Positions 41,815 to 52,609 of a DNA stretch of 64,000 nucleotides are shown piece after piece. The position numbers were made by a program, and so were the translations under genes. Location of the stretch: positions 17,450,027-17,514,026 of the forward strand of contig OY759221.1 of NCBI GenBank assembly GCA_963662175.1. Direction: 5' to 3'. The notes below the pieces were generated by a model. It made no database searches. It saw only the letters and a program-made list of their open reading frames with translations, and was not told where the DNA came from. The DNA comes from Aradus depressus. Lineage: Eukaryota; Arthropoda; Insecta; Hemiptera; Aradidae. Each line of letters begins with the position of its first letter. The stretch's first letter is position 1.

Positions 41815-43165
41815 TTCCTTACACCTTTAGTATAAGGAAGTATTATAATCGTAAATGCCAGATCGAGTTTTCAAAGGATTTTTACGTTTCAAAGTCCTCT
41901 GAAGAAATGTTGACCATTATCTCAATGATCTGTGTGTGTGTTTGAAACTTTGTGAGCGTTCCAACTCAACAACAATTTTAGCTATGAACTTTCATTAGAT
42001 TAGGCAAAATCGTACAAAAATTGAAACTATTTTACTTCGGGGCTTGAGTACTGTAATGCCCAAAATTAGGGACATCTATTGTTTCAAATAAGTTCGGAAC
42101 AAAGGAGTGTAAACCGGTCCTAGAAGAGACAAGACAGTACGGAGAAACCAAGGAGGGGGACTGAGCCACCAATAGGCACCCAGGAGATTTCCGGAGGGCG
42201 GGAAAGTTCCTGTGAGCGGACCCCAATATGGATCAATATTCTTCGACTTTTGCCACCTGAGGGGTAGGAACAAGCCCCACTCCGTCCGTTGCCGCCAGGG
42301 AGAGAGGCTCGGACATGTTCATCAGATATCTCCAGAGACAGAGGATCACCCTAATCAACCCACTGGGCAGAGCAGCCAGGATATAACACCAGATCAGCAG
42401 AGGGAGAATCGTTGGCGCTTTTATCAACCATTGAAACGGACTGAGGAGGCTGATCATTGTTCAACTTCAGGACCCAATTCTCACCACAACCAACACTAAA
42501 TCTATAAGGTACCTTATTTCTAAACAATTATAAAGACAAAGCCAGAGAATAATTTTCGAGAGGATATATTTTCAATTTTTATTAATCTAGCAAGGATTCA
42601 GAGCAATAGTTTTAAGTATTTCACAATTGTTTTTTTTATCAAGAATATAGATAATCAAACCAGAATGGTCTAAGTTTATTTCACGTATTTTGCACCTCAT
42701 GTCATTTGAATTTTTCACAACTGTTAGTCTTGGCGGACCCACGACCAAAGGAAGGTAAGAAAGAACTAGAATCATTTTTTTTTAGAACATTTTATTTCAC
42801 AATAAGTATTATAAGCATATTTAAATTACAGTACAATTTTCAAAATACCGCTTATATTTATGGTCTAATCAAAAATCTTTACAGATAAAATTTGTAAAGA
42901 AAATTAAAAGGAAAATTTTTAATGCAATAGGATTTTATGCAGGTCGTCAAGTTTGCGAGATACCTGACGAGAACCGTCTGGAAATGTCGAATGTTGTTTT
43001 GAAACCCAATTTTTAAAGACATTTGCTTGATTCAATCAAAAACGTTGAGTCCTATAGAAAAATTGGTTCTTTTCAAAAACATTTCCCTCAGATTTGAGAT
43101 AGGACTAATGTGAACGAAGTTATAGGGCCCCAAAAATGTAAAATAAATTTCCGTATTAATACTAC
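41815..43165 (+). repeat. Rep-D split by a solo-LTR-like insert
   Basis: Plus orientation. The first part 41815-42051 has TTACTTCCTTACACCTTTAG, TATAAGGAAGTATTATAATC, ATCGAGTTTTCAAAGGATTT, GTGTGTGTGTTTGAAACTTT. It resumes at 42831: AAAATACCGCTTATATTTAT, GGTCTAATCAAAAATCTTTA, TTTGCGAGATACCTGACGAG, AACCGTCTGGAAATGTCG, TCAGATTTGAGATAGGACTA. With the insert removed it is one continuous Rep-D copy. Confidence 0.78.
42052..42830. mobile_element. Solo LTR-like insert, 779 bp, GTAC duplication
   Basis: It begins TGTAAT and ends ATTACA, flanked by GTAC at 42048-42051 and 42831-42834, and interrupts Rep-D cleanly. TG...CA ends with a 4-bp duplication fit an LTR. No second LTR, primer site or polyprotein is present. 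Overlapping open frames on both strands (42032-42499) include one hydrophobic minus-strand peptide but no domain. An unclassified TIR element is the alternative. Confidence 0.62.
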
Positions 43166-43194
43166 TTAATAGTAAGAAATATTTATTAAGTCAT

Positions 43195-43520
43195 ATGTGT
43201 ATGATGGGCTGGTGTTTGACACCTAGGGACCTAAGCATCCAGTGCTCTTATCCCTTCCCTGGGAGCGCTGGGCTTTCCCCTTATTATATTACCTGTATGT
43301 TTATACTACCTAAACCAAGCCCTTCATGAAGTGCTCAGTCTCCCAGTTTCCTTAATGAATCTGAGAATGCTCCTATGGTCCAATCTTCTAAACTCCTCCC
43401 CTTTTCCAAAGATGTGGAATCTCGTCCGCGAGTATCCTGAGCATATATCCAGGAAGTGTGCCGCACGCCGTCTCGTCTTCTTCTTCACACATTTGTCACA
43501 TGTCCTTGACTCCTACAGTG
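43195..43520 (-). pseudogene. LINE C-terminal fragment with zinc-finger tail
   Basis: Minus frame 43500-43324 reads CDKCVKKKTRRRAAHFLDIC, GYSRTRFHIFGKGEEFRRLD, HRSILRFIKETGRLSTS then stop. C-x2-C...AAHFL..C followed by a helix ending ILRFIKETGRL is the C-terminus of I/R1-type LINEs. A small frameshift has turned the usual acidic EEEDET into basic residues. About 130 bases of UTR follow. Confidence 0.65.
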
Positions 43521-43524
43521 AAAT

Positions 43525-45170
43525 TTACGTATTAATGTGATTAACTATATTATGAAATAAAGTCATAAGTAGTTCGAGTATGAAAGTAAGGTAGTTTGTT
43601 ACAAAATCAAAGGTTGGTCATTTGCTCATTGAATCTGTAAGTCGTAAGTAGATTAATATAAACATCAAACTCATAATCATAGATTTTTTGAATTCTACTT
43701 GTCTATTGAAATATAATTTCAATTAATTATTTTTACAATTAGTTTAAAATAAAAGTAAGAGAAAAAGGTTAACAATTAAAAGTTGATAAAGTAATTATTT
43801 GTATTAGAAGGTTAGAAAGGGTTGGGGTGGCTGGAGTGACGTCAGGGCCACTCTTTCCCGTCAGACAGACGCCACTTAGCCTGTTTGCCCACGGGAAAGC
43901 CTTCCTTCTACTCTCAAGTGACATTCCAAATGGAAAATCTACTCTCCTCTCACCTAGGGATCCAACAAACCTTTTATCTACCTTTCTAGCTTTCCAAATA
44001 CACTACTGTTCTACAATTAACTTTTAGCGAAAAAAAACCAGCAATGTACCCCAGTTTGAATTAATACACTAAGTTTTTGCAGTCCCTCTAACACTTATCG
44101 ATTGACTTCTAAAATTTCATAGAGAATTTCGTGAATTACATCGAATTATAAGGGTTTTATGATGACTGATGACTTCTTTTAGAACGGATCTGCTAAGGTT
44201 TCTACCTCAATATTCTCCACTGGGTAAGAGTCCACCCACTTCGTAAAATAATCGGATAAACCAACTAAGCACCTGTTTGACACAGAAGCCCAAGTATATC
44301 CATAGCCATTCTCTCAAAGGGGAACCCTGCCTCTCGCTGCATAGGAACACTCGTCCTCAGCTTCTTCCTAACCCCACAACCTTGCCACCTCCCAACCCAC
44401 TCCTCAGCGTCTTGGTGTCCCCAAATTGTGCCTTTCCTGCAGCACTATTGTGCAGATTTATTAAAATTTCGGGGACTAAACTCTCCAAGCTTGTATTTTG
44501 GAGTTTCCCTTCTCCCCATCTTCCCTGAAATTTTGCACTTCCAAAAGTTTCCATTGCACCCAAAGACAGAGATGCGTTGGGTCTTCCCATTCAACTCGCA
44601 CTTTCAAAAATCTAGCTCTTTCTCTCTGATCTATCGAGTTAAAAACGTCTAAGAGTCGACTAATCCTTACTTTGGGCGATTGCTAGCTCTTCATCACATT
44701 GAATCGCAGTAACCACCTCTTATTTTTTATTTTCAATTGATCCCATTCCGCATTGACTGCACGAACGAGCCCACCGTCACAACTTTACCCGGACCTGATG
44801 CAATCTTGCAAGACCCATCTTGCAAGATTTTTTTCGCTTCAGCTTAATCTTAACTCACCCAAAAACTTTTTTCTAGCTGCGTAAGGCTCTACTGTTCCCC
44901 TCGATGTTATGAAACTGAACCATTGAGGTCTTCCATTTCAGACCACAATGCCCACCTGTCTTTGAAGTGTGTTGGGTGCGTTGCAGGTACAGAAGGGAAG
45001 CACTTGATACTGCAACACAGTCTGTCATATCTTATGAAGGCTGAGTTTTCTTGATATTCTACAAAATCTTCATCTAAATGAAATACAGTTTGTACTCAAG
45101 AGAGGGGGATGAGTAGCGCATGCATACAAGTCAACTACGAGTAAACTCGTCGGCCTCGATGCATAAGCTG
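43525..45170. other. No recognisable gene
   Basis: 1.6 kb without identifiable repeats apart from a weak Rep-C-like end near 44040-44140. The region 44277-44650 is less AT-rich and has open frames on both strands, none with a recognisable domain. Possibly unique host intergenic or intronic DNA. Confidence 0.35.
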
Positions 45171-45172
45171 TT

Positions 45173-45382
45173 GTGTCCTACGTGTTTGTATACGGTTTAT
45201 GCTTTGCATCAGAATCTACAACCTCAAAAGGCACAACTATAGATTCTGTTTTTACAAGATATCACCACAAAGTTGATACAAGAATATTTATATCTCACTT
45301 TAGTTATCACAAACCACCGGTAACATTTGTAGGTAACAGTGAAGTACCAGATCAAAAAAATATAATTTTTAAATATTTTTAG
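45173..45382 (+). pseudogene. Endonuclease-like C-terminus, paralogue of 7632-7838
   Basis: The frame reads TTSKGTTIDSVFTRYHHKVD then FISHFSYHKPPVTFV and stops at 45382. TTID.VF.RY...FSYHKP is shared with the 7.6-kb copy. Interpreted as the last strands of an EEP nuclease domain with the usual SDH motif changed to SYH. A 100-bp palindrome starts 34 bases later. Helentron origin is a hypothesis. Confidence 0.42.
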
Positions 45383-45415
45383 ATTTAATATTTTTATTGT
45401 CCTTTATTACCCTAA

Positions 45416-45515
45416 AATTTACCTACTTTAAAATGGTTAATACTCATAATAAAAATAAAATAAAATTTTATTTGATTTTTATTATAAGTATTAACCATTT
45501 TAAAGTAGGTAAATT
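45416..45515. repeat. 100-bp palindrome, about 41-bp arms
   Basis: AATTTACCTACTTTAAAATG continuing GTTAATACTCATAATAAAAA on the left is mirrored by TTTTTATTATAAGTATTAAC and CATTTTAAAGTAGGTAAATT on the right, around an A/T-rich centre. One mismatch in the arms. It lies between the endonuclease remnant and the TIR element. Confidence 0.9.
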
Positions 45516-45527
45516 ATATATATATAT

Positions 45528-46397
45528 GGCTTAGTTTCAAAACTGGCAAGTCCACTTTTGTAAATTTTGAGAAAACAACAAATAACTCTCCAGGTGCATG
45601 AATATTCTAAAAGATAGAAAACACTATATTTGGCGTATTGCTGTTGGAAATAACTTTTAATTTCTATAGTTCGGCTACTTTTTGTAAGTGAATACACACA
45701 GAAAACGAAAAAAAATATTTGGACTTAGCAGGTTTTGAATCTAAGCAAGTTGACTTAGCCGGTTTTGAAAATAAACAACTTGGACTTAGCACTTTCCAGA
45801 ATAAATAAATGGACTTAGCCGGGTTTGAAAATAAAATAGGAATTTATTTAATTTTGTAGAAAAAAAGTATTTATTTTGATTTTTACAGTAGACGAGTGTT
45901 ATATTTTAACAATTTGGTTTCAAATGAAGAAAACTTAACATTTTTCATGATTTTATCATATGAAAATTATATATTTTATACATTATATATCTTCAAAATT
46001 ATATATTAAATAAAACGAAATATCAATATCTACTAACAAGTATTTTTGTTTATAATTATCGATACTTCAGTTGTATCGTCTGTTTAAATAACGCGAAATC
46101 CTTAAAGTCACGGTGTAATGGGTAGATTTACCTTATTAGATTCAATACTTTTCATCATAATATTAATTTTAGAAATGAATTCATGGACTTAGCCGGTTTT
46201 GAAAATAAAAATATTGTACTTAGCTGGTTTTGAAAAACAATATTTTTTTAAATACATTTTTTATTAATGTTCCTTAAGAAAACATTTTTTTTTCGACTAT
46301 CTTTGTTACTAAAAGTTGGGAAATATCTCAAAAAACATTTTCCTGAAATATCTTCGATTTTTATTTTTTTGGACTTAGCCGGTTTTGAAACTAAGCC
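45528..46397. mobile_element. TIR element with iterated subterminal repeats, 870 bp
   Basis: Left end GGCTTAGTTTCAAAACTGGC (continuing AAGTCCA) and right end, as complement, GGCTTAGTTTCAAAACCGGC (continuing TAAGTCCA): 27-28 bp inverted repeats with one mismatch and one indel. The end motif GGACTTAGCCGGTTTTGAAA also occurs inside, all in one orientation, near 45721, 45751, 45781 (decayed), 45811, 46185 and 46217. No transposase is encoded. The flanks are AT repeats, so the target duplication is not resolved. Confidence 0.85.
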
Positions 46398-46960
46398 CTT
46401 CATATATTAATTTGTTTATTTAATACGCATGGTTAATGAAGACAAAAGAAGTTTCACTTGAACCTTGCGCTTATTTGTATGAGGCACAACTGCTTTTTTT
46501 TTTACTTTTTTTTCTAGGGAAGAGGGAAATGTTCAATTTTCAAAGCAGGTATTATTGAAAACAACTGGTGGAAGTGAAAGATTTTCTTGCAGGCTTATAT
46601 CAATGGAGAATGCTGTTCTGGGAACGAAGAAAAATATAAAATAATATCTTTGTTATATTATAAAAAAGAAATGGTAGTGATCCCATGGAGGAAAATGCAA
46701 ATTATTGATTTTATTGAAATCTCACTGAATAGGGGGCTTTTAGCAATGGAACCGCCGCTCGCAATACATCACACTCCATCTTCCAGCCGCCGAAAGGTGG
46801 CTTAGGGTAGGAAACATAGGGATGAAACGGCTTGGCTTGCATTTCAACCCCTCCCCAATAAAATTGTTGTGCGGAAACAATCAGCTCAAGATTAAATCTT
46901 TACTTAGACATAGGATGATCCAGCAGCCTCGGTCCCATCGTCAGGGATAAGATACGGAAA
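46398..46960. other. No recognisable gene
   Basis: Unassigned. A 72-codon open frame at 46587-46805 shows no domain. Confidence 0.35.
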
Positions 46961-46964
46961 ATAA

Positions 46965-47165
46965 AGAGAAAAGTATATTTTTTTAAAAATATTGTCTATT
47001 TCACAAAATATGTATATGGGAGTATTTTCGATATTGCTACCAACTTCAGCCACGACTTAACAAATACTAAATGGAAATTCAGTTTACAATCTAAACGGTA
47101 CCCTTTATTTTTTATTAATCGTTTCACAATATCTCTACAGAAAATGTTAGGTATCAATAAGATAT
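46965..47165. repeat. FB-E copy without SINE (empty site)
   Basis: AAAATATTGTCTATTTCACA, GTATATGGGAGTATTTTCGA, CAACTTCAGCCACGACTTAA, CAAATACTAAATGGAAATTC, AGTTTACAATCTAAACGG, CGTTTCACAATATCTCTACA. Where the 29-kb copy carries SINE-A, this copy reads through. Confidence 0.78.
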
Positions 47166-47169
47166 GGTA

Positions 47170-48330
47170 GTAAAGCAATATCTGAATGAATATATATATA
47201 TATATAGAGATTTTTAAATAATAAAGACAAAATAAAGGTTATGCTGAAGACAAGACGCGAAAGTAAGCATCCTAAACGGAGATGAAGACCAGACTCTGGT
47301 TCGAAAAGCTCCAAGCAACCCTGGAGAGAGGAATTACAGTGCAGGCCGCTTAACGTGGTCACTTTGGGACCCTGACAAAGCGATCACATTAACCGATAAC
47401 AATAAGTAAAAGGCACCAGGGATTCAAAAACAAAACAAAATTATGTTTATAAAAACAAAGTTATCAGGTATATATACATAAGTATGAACAGTAGTTATGC
47501 ATGATATGATGTATATACATATATGTACAATCTAAAAATTGTTTTATCCGTAGAAAGGCGATCATACGATCTTAAGATGTTTAATTTCTCTGAAGAGCAA
47601 AGATCAAGACGTTTTGACATTAGTTCGTTTATTTAATTCTGAACGCTTTAATTTTACAAAACAATTCGAGCTTGCACGAATGATAAGACAAACACACTGA
47701 GCTCTGACTGTGGTGGGAGAAGCGGATGTTTACTTTAGCTCCAGTCTTTTCACTTCCCATAAAATGAAACAAAGAACTAGGATTCTAGTTCTAGGAACTA
47801 GGCCCGAGATGATCACAACAGCAATAGCTGGTTTTTTTTTTGTCATTTTTGAGAACAACCACCTGAAAAATAATTCCTCGTTACGATCTCGACATTGCTC
47901 ACAATAAACGGAAAAATATCAATGTATTGATATTGCGTGGACCCGTTACAAGCCATTTTAAACACAATAAGCGATTGATAACATTAACCGTGATTACATT
48001 AAGCGACGATCACTGTATCAGGTACTGGAGGTACCTCTGATAGAATAAGATGAATGGAGACGGCTTTGTCAAACCTCTTCACAAGATAGAAATGACATCA
48101 GCTACGTAAAAGTAATTTGTTTCTAATCTACAATTTTACAAATATACAAAACAAAGGGTTACCATTTAACAGACGTCCAACTTACGTGTGGTTTAATCCG
48201 TGTCACTTTGTCTTAGTCGTAGGTTTAATGACCCTACCAGTAAGAAATGAAAACTTGTAGAAAGATTATTGAGAGGAGAAAACTTCCAACTGTCTTTATA
48301 TAACTAACAAAAATCATTTTTGTCAGTTAG
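47170..48330. other. No recognisable gene
   Basis: Contains a short (AT)n at 47193-47206 and otherwise unassigned sequence. GTGATCGCTT/AAGCGATCAC-like words about 47380 and 48005 do not form a recognisable element. Confidence 0.35.
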
Positions 48331-48334
48331 TTAT

Positions 48335-48586
48335 TATGATTCATGCCCGGGCTTTACTACGAGGTCATATCGCCTACTACCAGAGCGCTCTTTCGCCACT
48401 CTGGTGGACATGAGCCCGACTCTTCTGTGGGAGTCCTGAATTTTGCCTACCCTAAAGTGTTCACCTAGGGTAGGGTCTTTAACGAGTACTTGGCATCGTA
48501 CAGGCTCGGGACCATCGCTTAACGTCCCATTCGAAGGACGGCGTGCTTAAGTTTATTTTATCTCCCACATAAAATAAACTAAATAA
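48335..48586 (-). mobile_element. SINE-A, head missing
   Basis: TTCATGCCCGGGCTTTACTA, AGAGCGCTCTTTCGCCACTC, GTGGGAGTCCTGAATTTTGC, CGTACAGGCTCGGGACCATC, GAAGGACGGCGTGCTTAAG, ending in TAAAATAAACTAAATA where the tRNA head should begin. Confidence 0.85.
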
Positions 48587-48644
48587 CTCACTATTGTCAG
48601 TGATTGTTGTAGATTACATGAAAATATTTATATTGTCAGTCCAG

Positions 48645-48968
48645 CGAAATATTTCATATAAAATTTATATTTTAGTTTTTGCTACGTTTACTTAAAAAAT
48701 ATTTTTGATTTGGTCATAAATCTTGTAAAATGCACTTAGGCCCTGAAGAAAAGTGGTTTGAGCTTCAATCTTCATTTCATATTAAGTTCATAGCTCCTTG
48801 TTTTTGCGGTAGAGCGCTCACAACTTTCAATCACATACACTCACAGACAGATATCATAGAGGACTTGATCAAAAGGTATTCAGGGGACCTAGAACTTTAA
48901 AATCTCATTCTCGGATTAAAAATAACTTCGATTACAATAATTTCTTTACTATAGATATAAGAAAGCAA
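48645..48968 (-). repeat. Rep-D, minus orientation
   Basis: TTTTTGATTTGGTCATAAAT, AAAATGCACTTAGGCCCTGA, ATTTCATATTAAGTTCATAG, GCGGTAGAGCGCTCACAACT, TATTCAGGGGACCTAGAACT, AAGAAAGCAAAAGAAG. Confidence 0.72.
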
Positions 48969-48969
48969 A

Positions 48970-49734
48970 AGAAGTTTGTTTTCTTTATTTATTAAAAGCT
49001 TCCAAACTATTTCAAATTTTCTGGACTTCCTTTTTCGATCCATTCAAAGAGAAGGGGATAATTCCTTATTGTTCGTATGTACTGAGGGAACAGTCTTTCT
49101 GTATGGAAAATTAATAGTCTATGGAAGGGTGGTTGTTGAGCTCTTGAGGAAATTCGGTCGAATGGACCCCTTTATTAAAAATCAGTTATGCCTCAGTTCA
49201 TCGACCCATCAGAAGCAGTCGTCGATTGAAGAACCTCGTCCGTATCTTCCTAGGTTCAACTAACAGGAAGCTGGTGAAATTGCTTCATCAGCTGAGTCAG
49301 CCCATGTGTTAAAGATTTATTATATAGTGTTAATGGACCGTCTAACAGAGTGAGAGTGGCCGGATCACATCTGTTCCAATGGGAGAGTCTTGGAAAATTC
49401 ATCTGTTCTCTAGTAGTTAGTAAAGCTAAGCTGTAAACCTATTAACAAGCTGAAAGATGTGATTTTAGTATTGATCCTTAGAACGCAATCTACCTTAACC
49501 AGTTTATCTACGATGGGATAAAAGGGGGTTCTCATCTCAGTTAATATCCAAGGATTTAACCAGATTATAAAGAAAATAGACTCTAAAGATAGACTTTGCT
49601 ATGGCCTGACAACACAGTTATTTCATAATCCGATGGAAGTGAAAAACACTGGAAGAAATCGTAAAAGATTTCAAACTTTTCCAAATGGGCTCAAATCAAA
49701 AAAATAATAACGGTTTTTAGGAATAATAAAAATA
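48970..49734. other. No recognisable gene
   Basis: A 95-codon open frame at 48976-49263 has no recognisable domain. No repeats identified. Confidence 0.3.
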
Positions 49735-49810
49735 TGACTTCCCCACTTGTACGAAGTATGGGGAATATTATGTTATCGGTCAGAAAGTCCAGGTATTCCG
49801 ACCACCTATT
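49735..49810 (+). repeat. Rep-C start fragment
   Basis: GACTTCCCCACTTGTACGAA, GTATGGGGAATATTATGTTA, TCGGTCAGAAAGTCC, TTCCGACCACC. Confidence 0.65.
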
Positions 49811-50865
49811 TCCGGGAGCGCAATGGCTTCGCATGGCTTAGCAGAGTCTATAGCAGTGTACACCCTAACTTATACAAGTTTGTCGCTGTATTAAAGACGT
49901 TTTTCATCGAATAGCAAATAAATATGAAGAGTGCAAATATACTCAATCCTATAGTGAATAGGTCCAGTATTCGAAAAAAAGAAAGAATCAGCGAGTATCA
50001 ACACGAATACAGAGCAGGAAGACGTCATTTATTCGACTATATTTTCAATGCTTCAAAATATTATAAAAAATAAAATTATAATAAACAAAAAACTAAACAA
50101 AAAAAAAAACAAGAAAAAAACAAATAAAATAAAAAAAGAAAATCTTAATCAATAATTATAAACTAACATTTTTAATGTGGGCTCATTAGAGGCGGTCACA
50201 ACCCCGCAAAAATGTTTTTTATTTTTTGTCTTCGATTTTCTCTTTACTTTGCCTCCTTTACCAAGACCAAGCATGATTTTTATACATCATGACATAACAT
50301 TGATGCAACAAGCCTAAGCGTCTTCCCGCATGCGTCGCTCATAATCTTATATGAGGACTACACACTGCGCTCTCGTCGTATACCATGCGTATACCTGCTA
50401 TAGGCTCCGCTATACTTTATATATAAAATATAAAATCATTGCGCTCTCGTCGTATAGTGACCCTTGTAATAAAAATCAGCTTTGCGCTCTCACCGGCTTA
50501 CCCCCTAATTCAAAAGTGAAAAAAAAAAGGTCCTATGTGTATGGGTACAAAATAGTGAGGCCTGGTTGAAAGAAGAAGGAGAAAGAAATGGACCAATAGG
50601 AGAGCGGCGAGTGCGACATGATGCCTTGACAACAGTCCAATGTTGCCATCTTTACCACTCTGTAGTAGCATTGCACTCCTGTCTCACTCCTCAGTCGCCT
50701 AATATCTGCCGTTTTCCTTTTATTAAAAAAGGTTTTCATTAATTGAAAAAATTCAATTTTGCACTATTATTTCTTATAAAGCGGATAAAATAACGTTATT
50801 CACGAATAAAATATCTTCCTATAAGGTTTGTCGAAATTACCTTTTGTTTATTATTTTCATTAGTA
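49811..50865. other. Unassigned, with a 17-bp direct repeat
   Basis: TGCGCTCTCGTCGTATA occurs at 50366-50382 and again at 50440-50456, with a third partial copy (TTGCGCTCTC) near 50485. The rest is unassigned. Confidence 0.5.
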
Positions 50866-50869
50866 ATAT

Positions 50870-51035
50870 TATTATTTTTTGTAAGTTATTTACTTATTTA
50901 TTTTATTTCTATTGGTTTATTTATTTTGTATGTATATTATTATTTATTTTTTATTGTTATTTTCCGCCCTATATTTTGCACATTGTGACATAAAGGAACG
51001 TAACGACGTCGAAAAATATTTATGATAATTTAAAT
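50870..51035 (+). repeat. Family H repeat, second copy
   Basis: A T-rich lead, TTTTGCACATTGTGACATAA, AGGAACGTAACGACGTCGAA, AAATATTTATG. The GACGT/ACGTC pairing before GAAA again gives a short stem followed by GAAA. Confidence 0.45.
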
Positions 51036-51059
51036 TATAATTAAAAACTATTTACTGTT

Positions 51060-51225
51060 GTTTTTTTTTTTTTTTTTGTGGCTTTACATACAATGCATAT
51101 TAGCTAAGACACTCTTATAATGGTGTTTGCCTAGTTATTTACAACATCCTTGGCCCCGGGAAACCATGGTGAGACCATGCGACTAAAGCCCTACGCTCTA
51201 GCCCGCACGGCCATCATGGCTTCCT
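51060..51225 (-). mobile_element. SINE-B, minus orientation
   Basis: Poly-T at 51060-51077, TTTACATACAATGCATATTA, GCTAAGACACTC, ACATCCTTGGCCCCGGG, AACCATGGTGAGACCATGCG, CTACGCTCTAGCCCGCACGG. The GAGTTTTATTTCG/B-box segment is deleted. Confidence 0.82.
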
Positions 51226-51415
51226 ACTCACGGCTCCCTGCTCGTTTACTTTCTATTATTATAAATAAATATGTATATATAATTCAGGGGCTCACACGCA
51301 ACAAAGCCAAGATTAAAATATGATTAAAATTGCAGATATTTTAGTCTTAACATAATAAAAAATATGGGACATTTAGATAGTTAATGGAAGGTCTGAGGGG
51401 GACCTATAAAAATAG

Positions 51416-51852
51416 ATGACCGGGCGGGAGTTGATAAGGGCAAGCGGCAACATCGCAACCCCCTCCTCACTTTTCAACAGTTCGAGGGGCATGATTCACC
51501 GGCCAGACTATAGTCTTTCGACTCTGATGGCAACAGCGTTGGGCGCGATCGACAGATGGCCGAACAACCTTCGCCTATTTCCCGGACGTCCGGACGCGCC
51601 TTGACTCTCCATGGACACAACCAGTCCATTGGACGTCACAGGTGCTGACAGGTCACGGCGACTTCAGTGCCAAGCTTCTTTAAGAGGAAGAACAGCCCTA
51701 CCTGCTCGTGTAGGGGCGTCGAGACTGCGGAACACGTAGTTCGCCGGACAGTATCGTACCAGGGACTGGATCTGCCGGGACTGATGACAGAGGCTGGCTA
51801 CCTGGCTTTTGGTCGGTTCGTCTCCTGGCGGAGAATCAAGAAAGCCTTCTAA
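51416..51852 (+). pseudogene. R1-like LINE C-terminus with cysteine motif
   Basis: In shifting frames: AYFPDVRTRLDSPWTQPVHW, TSQVLTGHGDFSAKLL, then NSPTCSCRGVETAEHVVRRT and GYLAFGRFVSWRRIKKAF. YPDVR.RL and QVLTGHGDF followed by C.C....TAEHV are the conserved R1-type C-terminal blocks. At least two frameshifts; the last finger cysteine is replaced by a frame change (VVRRTVSY). Confidence 0.68.
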
Positions 51853-51930
51853 CCAGATGCCGGGGGCCGGTCCACAGACGAAGAAGTTCCCCAACGCAAT
51901 AGGGTCAGCATCACCCAAAAAAAAAAAAAA
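51416..51930 (+). mobile_element. R1-like LINE 3' end with poly-A
   Basis: GC-richer than its surroundings. Contains LINE C-terminal coding sequence to 51852, a UTR with GGGTCAGCATCACCC and a poly-A at 51917-51930. The 5' end is not precisely defined. Confidence 0.68.
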
Positions 51931-51934
51931 GTTT

Positions 51935-52350
51935 CTCGACGTTTTCTCAAAATAACATAAACATCCAACAACGCCTTATGTTAACTTCTATCTTAAAAAC
52001 CCAATTACATAGATAAATAACGTAATGAATCATACTTGAAACAATCAGAGAATAAATGAGTTGAAGCATGGATTACCAAGAGTAGGGAGTTATAAATTTC
52101 CCACCTAATACGTATCTGTGTTGTTAGCCTGATTAAGAATACAGAAAACAACAGAAAAAACAAACGTTATGAATATTAATATGTGAGGTTTGATAAGAGA
52201 ACGTGTTTAACGAAAGTATTGCAATGCTAACTCAGATAATAAAAAACGTTCTGTTTTATTTATATTTCTTTTGTTCATTTTGATGTTCTTTGAGCATGCA
52301 AGTATTTTTCTAAGATCATAATTAGTTACAATGCCTTACTTTTAGTTATG
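51935..52350. other. No recognisable gene
   Basis: AT-rich and unassigned. Confidence 0.35.
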
Positions 52351-52352
52351 TT

Positions 52353-52605
52353 CAGTATGATGTAGACAACATAATCAGTATGATGTAGACATCATAATCA
52401 GTATGATGTAGACATCATAATCAGTATGATGTAGACATCATAATCAGTATGATGTAGACATCATAATCAGTATGATGTAGACATCATAATCAGTATGATG
52501 TAGACATCATAATCAGTATGATGTAGACATCATAATCAGTATGATGTAGACATCATAATCAGTATGATGTAGACATCATAATCAGTATGATGTAGACATA
52601 ATTAT
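52353..52605. repeat. Minisatellite, 23-bp unit with internal palindrome
   Basis: Eleven near-identical units of CAGTATGATGTAGACATCAT plus AAT. The first has ACAACAT in place of ACATCAT and the last decays to CATAATTA. Every unit contains ATGATGT-AG-ACATCAT, a 7-bp inverted repeat, so each can form a small hairpin. Confidence 0.97.
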
Positions 52606-52609
52606 ATAT

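Noticed and set aside
42032..42499. Membrane-protein or envelope-like ORF on the minus strand
   Set aside because: The hydrophobic 74-codon frame has no recognisable domain, overlaps frames on the other strand and lies wholly within the 779-bp LTR-like insert. Not enough to call a gene.
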